From contig CP095414.1 in the NCBI GenBank assembly GCA_029541985.1, forward strand, positions 310,001-374,000: a stretch of 64,000 bases of DNA. The letters are read 5' to 3'. Below, one piece after another: positions 28,233-37,002 of the stretch. Each line of letters opens with the position of its first letter. Position 1 is the stretch's first letter. Position numbers and translations under genes: made by a program. This stretch comes from Bacteroidales bacterium F22. Lineage in GTDB: Bacteria > Bacteroidota > Bacteroidia > Bacteroidales > Bacteroidaceae. The notes beneath the pieces were generated by a model. It was not told where the DNA came from, searched no databases, and was given only the letters and a program-made list of their open reading frames with translations.

Positions 28233-29525
28233 ATGAAATTTTCAGAACTCCCATTAGAAAATGCCGTATTGGATGCACTTGATGCTATGCAATTTGACGA
28301 ATGTACTCCAGTACAATCGTCTTCAATACCTTTAATCATAGAAGGACGAGACCTTATCTCGGTAGCTCAAACAGGTACAGGCAAGACGGCAGCGTTTTTA
28401 TTGCCTATCATCAGTCAACTAAGTAAAGGAGAATATCCGTCGAACAAGATTAATTGCATCGTGATGTCACCGACTCGTGAATTGGCCATGCAGATAGATC
28501 AGCAGATGGAAGGATTCTCTTATTTCATTCCTGTGAATAGTGTCGCTGTATATGGCGGCGGTACTGGACCACAATATGGTCAGCAACAACGGGGACTGAA
28601 GATGGGGGCTGATATGGTAATCGCTACTCCAGGTCGACTCTTGAGTCATATCTCTTTGGGATATGTCGATTTGTCTGCTGTGAGTTTCTTTGTGTTGGAT
28701 GAAGCCGACCGCATGCTTGATATGGGATTCTATGAAGATATCATGCAGATAGTGAAGCTTCTACCGGCTACTTGTCAGAAGATTATGTTTTCGGCTACTA
28801 TGCCTGCAAAGATTCAGAAATTGGCAAACAATATATTGAACAATCCTGCAGAGATAAAATTAGCCGTCAGTAAACCAGCTGAAAAGATTCTTCAAGCAGC
28901 CTATATCTGCTATGAAGCTCAAAAATTAACCTTGGTGCAAGAATTGTTCAAAGATGAAGTACCGGAGCGGGTACTGATTTTTGCTTCGAGCAAATTGAAA
29001 TGCAAAGAAGTAACGAAAGCACTTAAGCGTCAGCACCTCAATGTGGCAGAGATTCATTCTGACTTAGATCAGAAACAACGAGAAGATACACTTCATGATT
29101 TTAAAGTTGCCAAGATTAATATTCTTGTAGGAACGGATATTGTAGCCCGTGGAATTGATGTAGAGGATATCCGATTGGTTATCAATTATGATGTACCTCA
29201 CGATAGCGAAGACTATGTACACCGCATCGGCCGTACAGCACGTGCGAATACTGATGGGGTGGCTATTACCTTTGTCAGTGAGATGGAGCAATCCTCATTT
29301 AAAGACATAGAGAAGTTTTTAGATAAAGATATATTTAAGGTGCCTATTCCAGAAGAATTAGGTGAAGGTCCTGAATATAAGCCAGAAGTCCGTCGCTATC
29401 CTAAGAGAAATGGTGGACATAGCAACAAACGTAGTTCTAGTTCAAACAACTCAGGAAAACGACCTCAAGGACGAAGAAATCCAAGGTTTTCTAAAGGCAA
29501 AACGACAGATAAACGTAGTAACTAA
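28233..29525 (+). CDS. DEAD-box ATP-dependent RNA helicase
   Basis: Unwinds RNA duplexes, probably in ribosome assembly or mRNA turnover. The 430-aa protein has all the motifs: Q-motif (CTPVQ), AQTGTGKT (45-52), PTRELA, TPGR, DEAD (156-159), SAT (187-189), ARGIDV and HRIGRTAR (330-337). The last 50 residues are a basic, low-complexity Ser/Asn/Gly/Arg tail typical of RhlE-type enzymes. It opens a plus-strand run with the HU/SPOR gene 14 bp downstream. Confidence 0.95.
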   Translation: MKFSELPLENAVLDALDAMQFDECTPVQSSSIPLIIEGRDLISVAQTGTGKTAAFLLPIISQLSKGEYPSNKINCIVMSPTRELAMQIDQQMEGFSYFIPVNSVAVYGGGTGPQYGQQQRGLKMGADMVIATPGRLLSHISLGYVDLSAVSFFVLDEADRMLDMGFYEDIMQIVKLLPATCQKIMFSATMPAKIQKLANNILNNPAEIKLAVSKPAEKILQAAYICYEAQKLTLVQELFKDEVPERVLIFASSKLKCKEVTKALKRQHLNVAEIHSDLDQKQREDTLHDFKVAKINILVGTDIVARGIDVEDIRLVINYDVPHDSEDYVHRIGRTARANTDGVAITFVSEMEQSSFKDIEKFLDKDIFKVPIPEELGEGPEYKPEVRRYPKRNGGHSNKRSSSSNNSGKRPQGRRNPRFSKGKTTDKRSN

Positions 29526-29539
29526 TACCTGATAAGCGT

Positions 29540-30688
29540 ATGAAGACAGAAATAGCTCATCACATAGCTCATTTGTTATTGGAAAATGACTGTGTAATCG
29601 TTCCTCAGTTAGGCGGTTTTGTCGCACATTATGTGTCGTCAAAATTCAACGAGACGGAACAACTCTATATGCCCCCTAGACGTGAAATAGCGTTTAACCC
29701 CCAATTAAAACTCAACGATGGACTTCTAGCCCAATCGTATATGACAGCTTATGGTATGAGTTTTCCTGAAGCAACCAAAGAGATTGCTCATCAAGTGAAA
29801 TTACTCACCAAGCAGATTCATCATGACGGAATGTTTGACTTACCTAATATAGGTCAACTTCGATTTACGATGAACCAGAAATATTTGTTCATTCCTTATA
29901 CAGAGGTGTTGACTTCGCCATCTCTATATGGATTGTCTTCATTCCATCTTGATACCCTTGAGGGCATCGAGAAGAAACGACAACTCGCTGCACTTGAAGC
30001 TACATTGACTCCACTTGTGACAGCTACCAAAACCAAACCGGTAGACACACAAGACAGTAAGCAAGATAAAGAAGAAAAAACAAGGGTTGCTGACTTGGAA
30101 CCAATCAGTAAGGAAACTTCGTTTAAGTTTGGTCAGTTAGTGAAATTGGTCAATACTCCTATGCGAATCGTCGCTACTGCAGCGGCAGCAATCTTACTCT
30201 TCCTTGTACTTTCCAAACCGGTAGGCAATACGTCAACCAATGGAAGTAACTATGCTGAAATCATTCCGATGAACTTATTTGAACAAGTAATTCCTCAGAC
30301 TGAGCAAATCAATCCAAGTGATTCGGTAGCGAGTAGCGTTATTAAGGCAGCTGTAGTGACTGTCAAGTCACCAAGTGTGAATACCGTTGCCCATAAAACG
30401 GCTGCTGCCAAACCATCAACAGCTCAGCATCAACCTGTTGCGGTGGCTAAATCAGCTAAATCTTATTATCTGATTGTGGCTAGTTGTAAGAGTCAAGAAG
30501 ATGCTGACAGAGAATCTGTCCGGATAGGAAAATCTATAGGCAAAAAGTTGACTTGTGTGGTTCGTAACGGCAAATATAGACTTTCAGCTGGTGAATATAC
30601 CAATCGTACAGATGCCTCAACTGCCTTGACCCAATTAAGAGAAATTCCAGATATGCAGTCTTCATGGATGCTTATCATACGTAATTAA
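29540..30688 (+). CDS. HU-like (CCDC81-type) and SPOR domain membrane protein
   Basis: A 382-aa protein with an HU/IHF-like N-terminal region (residues 1 to about 115: IAHHIAHLLLENDCVIVPQLGGFVAHY, then LKLNDGLLAQ), a variable linker, one membrane segment (about 207-226, IVATAAAAILLFLVLS), a periplasmic Thr/Ser/Ala-rich linker and a C-terminal SPOR domain (about 305-380, YYLIVASCKSQEDADRES). SPOR domains bind denuded peptidoglycan at division sites, so a link between chromosome or cytoplasmic factors and septal wall is a fair inference. This architecture is known in Bacteroidales. The zinc-ribbon/FHA gene follows at 66 bp. Confidence 0.88.
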   Translation: MKTEIAHHIAHLLLENDCVIVPQLGGFVAHYVSSKFNETEQLYMPPRREIAFNPQLKLNDGLLAQSYMTAYGMSFPEATKEIAHQVKLLTKQIHHDGMFDLPNIGQLRFTMNQKYLFIPYTEVLTSPSLYGLSSFHLDTLEGIEKKRQLAALEATLTPLVTATKTKPVDTQDSKQDKEEKTRVADLEPISKETSFKFGQLVKLVNTPMRIVATAAAAILLFLVLSKPVGNTSTNGSNYAEIIPMNLFEQVIPQTEQINPSDSVASSVIKAAVVTVKSPSVNTVAHKTAAAKPSTAQHQPVAVAKSAKSYYLIVASCKSQEDADRESVRIGKSIGKKLTCVVRNGKYRLSAGEYTNRTDASTALTQLREIPDMQSSWMLIIRN

Positions 30689-30754
30689 GTGACAGAAACT
30701 TAGCAATATCATTGGTACGACAATGTACCATTAATCAAGTAATAGAAAAATAGG

Positions 30755-31306
30755 ATGAAGCGACTTAGATGTCCCAAGTGTGACGAATGGTTAGCCTTTG
30801 ACGAGACTAAATATAGTGTAGGACAAAGTTTAGTGTTTGTCTGTGAACATTGCGGCAAACAATTTACTATCAAGATTACAGCCAAGAAGAAAAAGACAAA
30901 TGCTAGCCAATCGACATCTGCTAGTAGCTCAAGCAATACGGATGAACAAGAACCGATTCAGCGGGGTTCCATCAGTGTGATTGAAAATGTATTCGGATTT
31001 CATCAAGAATTACCTCTCTTTGAAGGAGAAAATGTGATTGGTCGTAGATGTGTAGGTACTGTGATTAATGTTCCGATTGAATCGAGTGACATGTCTATGG
31101 ATAGACGTCATTGTATGATTACTATCAAACGAAACAAAAAAGGAGTTCTTACTTATACATTGCGTGATGCTCCTAGTGTCACGGGTACCTTTATACAAAA
31201 TGACCTTTTGGAGGACAAAGATAGACGGCGCTTAGCAGATGGTGATATTGTGACTATTGGAGCAACCACTTTCATAGTCAACCTAGATAAGGATACTGAA
31301 GCATAG
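30755..31306 (+). CDS. Zinc-ribbon and FHA domain protein
   Basis: A 183-aa protein. Cys6, Cys9, Cys30 and Cys33 (CPKC and CEHC) form an N-terminal zinc ribbon. A Lys-rich then Ser-rich linker (about 42-66) leads to an FHA domain (about 90-178) with GRR, the phosphothreonine-contact SxxxxH (SMDRRH) and TGTFIQN, a variant of the usual NGTxxN. FHA domains bind phosphothreonine, yet no Ser/Thr kinase gene is nearby. It ends just before an 18-bp terminator stem. Role unknown; a cytoplasmic adaptor is inferred. Confidence 0.85.
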   Translation: MKRLRCPKCDEWLAFDETKYSVGQSLVFVCEHCGKQFTIKITAKKKKTNASQSTSASSSSNTDEQEPIQRGSISVIENVFGFHQELPLFEGENVIGRRCVGTVINVPIESSDMSMDRRHCMITIKRNKKGVLTYTLRDAPSVTGTFIQNDLLEDKDRRRLADGDIVTIGATTFIVNLDKDTEA

Positions 31307-31317
31307 TCAGTAAATAG

Positions 31318-31364
31318 AAACGAAAAAAGAGATACTTCTCACAGAGGTATCTCTTTTTTCGTTT
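31318..31364 (+). terminator. Intrinsic terminator after the FHA gene
   Basis: A perfect 18-bp stem (31318-31335 with 31347-31364) and an 11-nt loop. The right arm ends in CTCTTTTTTCGTTT, so the T-run is part of the stem. It lies 12 bp after the stop. Confidence 0.9.
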
Positions 31365-31829
31365 TGTCACTAATAGCTAAAAAAAATCGTCAAAAAGTCA
31401 TTTTGATGAAATGTGAATAAAAAAAGGAGCATTTATACTATTCGATTGCAGTCGTACGGATACCAGATATTCCGACAGAAAAATAAGGGTGAGAAATGGC
31501 TTAGAGCAACTAATTCGGTAAAAAATAGCATTTACTGTTCTCCCCTGTTGATTAAAAAAGATTTTTTAAGTGGCTTTTGTGATAACCATGGGTCGTTACC
31601 AAAGTAAGACTTAAGTCCTATCATGGTAACCACGAAGTTTTACTTTGCTTTTGATAGGTCGTCACAATGGTTATAAAGGCTTTCCTTTAGCATCTATCGT
31701 TACGATTATCACTTTTCTGTAAATGATTTACCAGAAAATCATTAACCCCTTCTTTTATAATCTCTCTTATGAAAATCAAAAAGAGAGCAAAAAGCCTGTT
31801 TTATGAACAAATGGACTGCTAACGAGAGA
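31365..31829. other. Non-coding gap rich in inverted repeats
   Basis: No convincing gene. A 64-codon reading frame at 31413-31607 has no family resemblance. From about 31575 to 31780 several complementary pairs are seen: GTGATAA (31580) with TTATCAC (31707), CCTATCA (31618) with TGATAGG (about 31653), AAAGTAA with TTACTTT, GTAAAT/ATTTAC, and CTCTCTT/AAGAGAG. A structured RNA or a decayed small repeat element is possible. Confidence 0.35.
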
Positions 31830-32498
31830 CTAGATAGGTTCTCCATTGAGGTTTGTCGAAAGGATATCACTAATCAAATCAAACATCGGACGCATGGCCT
31901 TAAATGTCTGGTCGACTTCTTCGATAAAATGCTCAGATAGCACTTCTTCATCAGAGAATTTTCGAATCGCTAGGTAACTCTTTTTCTTGAGCAAGTCAAT
32001 AGCTCGATGATTCTTATCAAAACCCTTAGGACCAGTTTTCAATTCCTCCCCTTCAAATTTATCTCCAAAATAATGAATAAAGGTTTTATCTGAGAGTATC
32101 TCTCTGAATTCACTATCATCGATAGCAATCTCTTTTCTTATTCTCAGAAGGCGATCTTTTTCAGGAAGCCATATCCCACCTATGACTACACTCTCATTGG
32201 GTTTAACTTGGAGAAAATAATCACAACTTCTATCATTTCCCAGACGTCTGTAATCAGTGGCAAAACGAGGATTATAAGGAGTCTTGTCCTTGGAAAAACG
32301 AATGTCACGATAGATACGATAGACCTTCTGTTGTTCGATCCTATCATGTATCTCAAGTTTCTTGAGAATCTCTTCGAAGACGTTTTTGGCATTTGCTAAG
32401 CAGTCATCATAAATTGGTTTGTGTTCTTTGAACCATGTTCTCTCATTATGCTTATCGAGCGCTCGTAAGAAGTCAAATGTTTTTTTCTCTAATTCCAT
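31830..32498 (-). CDS. DUF2461 domain protein
   Basis: A 222-aa protein from the ATG at 32498; a TTG 16 codons upstream is less likely. It matches the DUF2461 (TIGR02453) pattern: FLRALDKHNERTWFKEHKPIYDDC at the N-terminus, then KVYRIYRDIRFSKDKTPYNPRFATDYRR, YFLQVKPNESVVIGGIWLPEKD and the C-terminal LKTGPKGFDKNHRAIDLLKKKSY. It is cytoplasmic and single-domain. No biochemical function is established. It is separated from carB by a terminator, so it is its own unit. Confidence 0.87.
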   Translation of the reverse strand: MELEKKTFDFLRALDKHNERTWFKEHKPIYDDCLANAKNVFEEILKKLEIHDRIEQQKVYRIYRDIRFSKDKTPYNPRFATDYRRLGNDRSCDYFLQVKPNESVVIGGIWLPEKDRLLRIRKEIAIDDSEFREILSDKTFIHYFGDKFEGEELKTGPKGFDKNHRAIDLLKKKSYLAIRKFSDEEVLSEHFIEEVDQTFKAMRPMFDLISDILSTNLNGEPI

Positions 32499-32558
32499 AT
32501 TTTCTCTGTTTTGGGTAAAAGTATGATTTTTGAATCCATTATCCAATTATATAAGGAG

Positions 32559-32599
32559 AAAAAAAGTGGCTGTATCACAAGTATGTTGAAACAGCCACT
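32559..32599 (-). terminator. Intrinsic terminator of the purF-like/carAB operon
   Basis: AGTGGCTGT (32565-32573) pairs with ACAGCCACT (32591-32599) around a 17-nt loop; on the minus strand it is followed by a run of T. It is 21 bp after the carB stop. Confidence 0.82.
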
Positions 32600-32619
32600 C
32601 TCTCTATGTTAGGATAAAT

Positions 32620-35600
32620 CTATTTATACTCAGCCCAAGATTTGATTTCTAGGTCTTCAATTTTCTGATTGCAGAAAGCATTGATAAAGGCACTAGCTAA
32701 TCGAGGGTTTGTAATCAATGGAATATTCGAATCTATCGCAGCACGTCTAATCTTATACCCATTGGATAGCTCGCGTACAGTCAAATTCTTAGGGATATTG
32801 ACCACTAGGTCAATCTTGCCATCACGCATCAAATCTGTAGCTTGTGGCTGCATATCGGGTGTACTTGGCCAATGGGCAACACGACATGGGATACCGCTAT
32901 CTTGCAGACTCTTGGCTGTCCCTTCAGTTCCCCAGAGGTTGAAACCATTTTTGACTAGTAGGGTAGCAGCATCTACCATGCCTGCTTTTTGCTTGACATT
33001 ACCAGTCGATAGAAGGACATCTTTCTTTGGAATTCGTAAGCCTACCGATAACATAGCTCGTAAGATGGCTCCGTTCAAGTCCTCTCCGATACAGCCTACT
33101 TCACCGGTAGATGCCATATCTACTCCAAGTACAGGGTCGGCCTTTTGTAATCGGTTGAAGCTAAACTGGGATGCCTTGATTCCTACGTAGTCGAGGTCAA
33201 ATAGATTCTTCTTAGGTGCTTCGACTTGTTCACCAAGCATCGCTCGTGTCGCTAGCTCAATAAGATTAATCTTCAACACCTTACTCACGAATGGGAAGCT
33301 ACGTGAAGCACGTAAGTTGCATTCGATGACCTTTATGTCATTATCTTTGGCTAAATATTGGATGTTGAATGGACCAGTGATATTGAGTTCCTTGGCAATC
33401 TTACGACTGATGCGTTTGATTCGTCTCATGGTTTCGACATACAATTTTTGAGGAGGAAACGAAATGGTAGCATCTCCTGAGTGTACACCAGCAAACTCGA
33501 TATGTTCGGAGATAGCATAGGCAATCACTTCACCATCTTGAGCTACAGCATCCATCTCTACTTCTTTCGCATGTTCTATGAACTGGCTGATTACAACAGG
33601 ATGTTTCTTACTTACATTTGCTGCGAGAAGTAAGAAGCGTTCCAGTTCCTCTTGATTTGAGCATACATTCATCGCTGCACCCGAGAGCACATATGATGGG
33701 CGAACCAGTACAGGGAATCCAACTTCTTCGATAAATACGTTGACATCTTTCATCGATGACAACTCTTGCCAACGAGGTTGGTCTACTTCGATACGGTCTA
33801 GCATAGCAGAGAATTTCTCTCTGTCTTCCGCATTGTCGATACTTTTGGCTGTCGTTCCTAATATATTGATTTGCTGTTCGTCTAGGCGCATGGCTAAGTT
33901 ATTCGGGATCTGACCACCGGTAGAGACGATGACTCCATGAGGCATCTCTAAGTCCATGATATCCATGACACGCTCGAAGGTCAATTCGTCGAAGTAAAGT
34001 CGGTCACACATATCATAATCTGTCGATACCGTCTCTGGATTGTAATTAATCATCACTGAGCGGTATCCTGACTTGCGAACGGTATTGAGTGCTTGCACCC
34101 CGCACCAGTCAAATTCTACGGAGGATCCGATACGGTATGCTCCAGAACCTAGTACGACAATGGAACGGTCATCATTTTCATATTCGATATCATTTGCAAT
34201 ACCGCTATAAGTCATATATAGATAGTTGGTTTGAGCAGGAAATTCTGCAGCAAGTGTGTCTATCTGTTTGACTACAGGAAGAATCCCAAGCGCTTTACGC
34301 TGTTTACGCACGTCCAAAAGCACTTGCTCCATATCATCATTTGCTTCTCCGAAGATAGCTCGCCCGATTTGGAAATCTGAAAATCCCTGAACCTTTGCTT
34401 TGCGAAGTAATTCTTTTGGCAAATCGGTAAGGACATTGTATTTTGTCATCTCCTCAGAGGTGTCGACAATACTTCTCAACTTATATAAGAACCACTTATC
34501 AATCATGGTCAATTCATGAATCTGGTCTACTGTGTAGCCAGCACGAAAGGCCTTACTGATGACGAAGATACGATTGTCTGTCGGTTGGTGGAGTGCTTTG
34601 TCTACGTCGTCAATTTTAATTTCTCTATTTTCGACAAAACCATGCATCCCTTGTCCAATCATACGCAATCCCTTCTGAATGGCTTCTTCAAAGGTACGAC
34701 CGATAGCCATGACTTCTCCTACAGATTTCATGGATGAACCTAGTTCGCGATCTACTCCTGAGAACTTACCTAAATCCCAACGAGGAATCTTACATACACA
34801 GTAATCTAGTGCTGGTTCGAAAAAGGCTGGGGTAGTTTTGGTGACTGAGTTTTTCAAATCAAAGAGTCCATAGCCAAGAGCTAATTTCGATGCGACAAAC
34901 GCCAATGGATAACCGGTTGCTTTTGATGCTAATGCCGAAGAACGAGAGAGTCGGGCATTGACTTCTATCACACGATAGTCTTCACTTACAGGGTCGAAGG
35001 CATATTGAACATTACATTCTCCTACGATCCCAATATGACGGATGATGCGGATAGATAGTTCTCTTAGCTTGTGATATTCTGCATTGGTTAGTGTCTGAGA
35101 TGGGGCGATGACGATGGATTCACCTGTATGGATACCTAGTGGGTCAAAATTCTCCATGTTACATACTGTGATACAGTTGTCAAAGCGGTCTCTTACCACT
35201 TCATATTCTATTTCTTTCCAGCCTTTCAAACTCTTTTCGACGAGTACTTGAGGAGAGAAAGAGAAGGCTTTGCGTGCCAATTCTTCTAGTTCCTCTGCGT
35301 TGTCGCAGAATCCTGAACCGAGACCGCCTAGGGCATAAGCAGCTCGTAAAATGATAGGGTAACCGAGTTTCTTAGCTGCCCGTTTCGCTGCATCTATCGT
35401 TTCTACTGCCTCACTGTCGATAGTCTTCACATCAATCTCATTGAGCTTGTCGATGAAGATATCACGGTCCTCAGTATCGATAATTGATTGTACTGGAGTA
35501 CCTAGTACTTGTACGTTGTACTTTTCGAGTACGCCGCTCTTGAATAGGGCTACTCCACAGTTGAGAGCTGTTTGTCCTCCGAAAGCTAATAAGATACCTT

Positions 35601-35847
35601 GTGGTCGTTCTTTTTCGATGACTCGCTCCACAAAATCAGGCGTTACGGGTAAGAAATAAATCTCATCAGCAATACCTTCTGAAGTTTGCACTGTGGCAAT
35701 GTTAGGATTGATAAGAACAGTCTTTATGCCTTCTTCCTTCATTGCTTTCAATGCTTGTGAACCGCTATAATCAAATTCGCCGGCTTCTCCTATCTTCAAT
35801 GCACCTGAACCAAGGAGTAGCACTTTCTTTATTTTTTTGTCAATCAT
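32620..35847 (-). CDS. carB: Carbamoyl-phosphate synthase large subunit
   Basis: Makes carbamoyl phosphate from bicarbonate, ammonia and 2 ATP for pyrimidine and arginine synthesis. The 1075-aa protein has the two tandem ATP-grasp halves (LGSGALKIGEAGEFDYSG at the start and LGSGAYRIGSSVEFDWCG in the middle; RAAYALGGLGSG and RPSYVLSGAAM) and the C-terminal allosteric MGS-type domain (from about residue 935, STGNVKQKAGMVDAATLL). It follows carA by 37 bp and ends at a terminator. Confidence 0.97.
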   Translation of the reverse strand: MIDKKIKKVLLLGSGALKIGEAGEFDYSGSQALKAMKEEGIKTVLINPNIATVQTSEGIADEIYFLPVTPDFVERVIEKERPQGILLAFGGQTALNCGVALFKSGVLEKYNVQVLGTPVQSIIDTEDRDIFIDKLNEIDVKTIDSEAVETIDAAKRAAKKLGYPIILRAAYALGGLGSGFCDNAEELEELARKAFSFSPQVLVEKSLKGWKEIEYEVVRDRFDNCITVCNMENFDPLGIHTGESIVIAPSQTLTNAEYHKLRELSIRIIRHIGIVGECNVQYAFDPVSEDYRVIEVNARLSRSSALASKATGYPLAFVASKLALGYGLFDLKNSVTKTTPAFFEPALDYCVCKIPRWDLGKFSGVDRELGSSMKSVGEVMAIGRTFEEAIQKGLRMIGQGMHGFVENREIKIDDVDKALHQPTDNRIFVISKAFRAGYTVDQIHELTMIDKWFLYKLRSIVDTSEEMTKYNVLTDLPKELLRKAKVQGFSDFQIGRAIFGEANDDMEQVLLDVRKQRKALGILPVVKQIDTLAAEFPAQTNYLYMTYSGIANDIEYENDDRSIVVLGSGAYRIGSSVEFDWCGVQALNTVRKSGYRSVMINYNPETVSTDYDMCDRLYFDELTFERVMDIMDLEMPHGVIVSTGGQIPNNLAMRLDEQQINILGTTAKSIDNAEDREKFSAMLDRIEVDQPRWQELSSMKDVNVFIEEVGFPVLVRPSYVLSGAAMNVCSNQEELERFLLLAANVSKKHPVVISQFIEHAKEVEMDAVAQDGEVIAYAISEHIEFAGVHSGDATISFPPQKLYVETMRRIKRISRKIAKELNITGPFNIQYLAKDNDIKVIECNLRASRSFPFVSKVLKINLIELATRAMLGEQVEAPKKNLFDLDYVGIKASQFSFNRLQKADPVLGVDMASTGEVGCIGEDLNGAILRAMLSVGLRIPKKDVLLSTGNVKQKAGMVDAATLLVKNGFNLWGTEGTAKSLQDSGIPCRVAHWPSTPDMQPQATDLMRDGKIDLVVNIPKNLTVRELSNGYKIRRAAIDSNIPLITNPRLASAFINAFCNQKIEDLEIKSWAEYK

Positions 35848-35884
35848 AAAATCATGTTGTTAATGGTGAAGTAAATAGAGGACT

Positions 35885-36958
35885 TTAAAGCAATGCTACG
35901 AAATCATCAAATAAGAAGTCAGTATCTACTGGACCTGAAGATGCTTCAGGATGAAATTGAGCTGACATCCATGGATTGCGTACATGTTTAATTCCTTCGT
36001 TGGATTGGTCATTCATATTGATAAATAGAGGTTCCCAATCTGCTGATAGTGTGTCATTATCTACCGCAAAACCATGATTCTGACTGGTGATAAAACAGCG
36101 GTTAGTTCCGACTTGACGTACCGGTTGGTTATGGCTTCTATGTCCATATTTGAGCTTATATATCTTGGCACCTCCTGCTTTGGATAGCAATTGATTACCC
36201 ATGCAGATTCCGAAGATAGGTAGTGTCTCGTCGGTCATTGCTTTGCGAATATTAACGACCGCCTGTTCGCAGGTATCTGGGTCACCTGGACCGTTTGAGA
36301 TGAATAGGCCATCATATTCTAAACCATTGAAATCGTAATCCCAAGGGACTCTGATTACTTCTACATCACGTTTTATCAAGCATCTGATGATATTGCTCTT
36401 TACTCCACAATCCATGAGAACTACTTTTTTCTTATCTGCGCCCTCATTGTATCTGATAACTTCAGTGCAACTTACTTTTGCTACTTGGTTGATGAGATTA
36501 GGGTCGATAAAGTCTATTTCATCATCATTTTCAAATACAATCTTACCTTTCATACTTCCTTTCTCTCGAAGTATCTTGGTCAATTCTCGGGTATCTATTC
36601 CTGTGATACCTACGACCTTCTCTTCTTTGAGCCATGCTGCAAGACTTTTTTTCGCATTCCAGTGGTTGTATTGTTCACTGTAATCCGAAACGATAATTGC
36701 CTCTGCATGAATCTTTTCACTTTCCATAAATAGGGGAAGATTGTTCGGTCCCATGTCGCTCGAAGGTACACCATAATTACCGATTAAAGGGTAGGTGAGG
36801 GTCATTAACTGCCCAGCGTAACTAGGGTCTGTAAGGCTCTCGGTATATCCTACCATGGCTGTATTAAATACAACTTCGCCTGCAACAGGAGATTCATGTC
36901 CAAAAGAATAGCCATGCATTCGGGTGCCATCTTCGAGAAGTAATGTTACATTTTTCAT
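35885..36958 (-). CDS. carA: Carbamoyl-phosphate synthase small subunit
   Basis: Glutaminase subunit that supplies ammonia to CarB. The 357-aa protein has the N-terminal CPSase small domain (residues 1 to about 150, GEVVFNTAMVGYTESLTDPSY) and a class I amidotransferase domain with the catalytic triad Cys252 (FGICMGNQLL), His336 and Glu338 (QFHPEASSG). Gaps of 44 bp to the PurF-like gene upstream and 37 bp to carB downstream mark a single operon. Confidence 0.97.
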   Translation of the reverse strand: MKNVTLLLEDGTRMHGYSFGHESPVAGEVVFNTAMVGYTESLTDPSYAGQLMTLTYPLIGNYGVPSSDMGPNNLPLFMESEKIHAEAIIVSDYSEQYNHWNAKKSLAAWLKEEKVVGITGIDTRELTKILREKGSMKGKIVFENDDEIDFIDPNLINQVAKVSCTEVIRYNEGADKKKVVLMDCGVKSNIIRCLIKRDVEVIRVPWDYDFNGLEYDGLFISNGPGDPDTCEQAVVNIRKAMTDETLPIFGICMGNQLLSKAGGAKIYKLKYGHRSHNQPVRQVGTNRCFITSQNHGFAVDNDTLSADWEPLFINMNDQSNEGIKHVRNPWMSAQFHPEASSGPVDTDFLFDDFVALL

Positions 36959-37002
36959 CTAATTGTAATTATTTTGTATTACGTTATTTCGTTTATTTAT
37001 TC

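Noticed and set aside
31413-31607. 64-codon plus-strand ORF in the gap after the FHA gene
   Set aside because: No family resemblance and no promoter or start context; it partly overlaps the inverted-repeat cluster, so it is most likely chance.
32669-33190. 173-codon plus-strand ORF within carB
   Set aside because: Antisense to the well-conserved carB allosteric region; a shadow frame.
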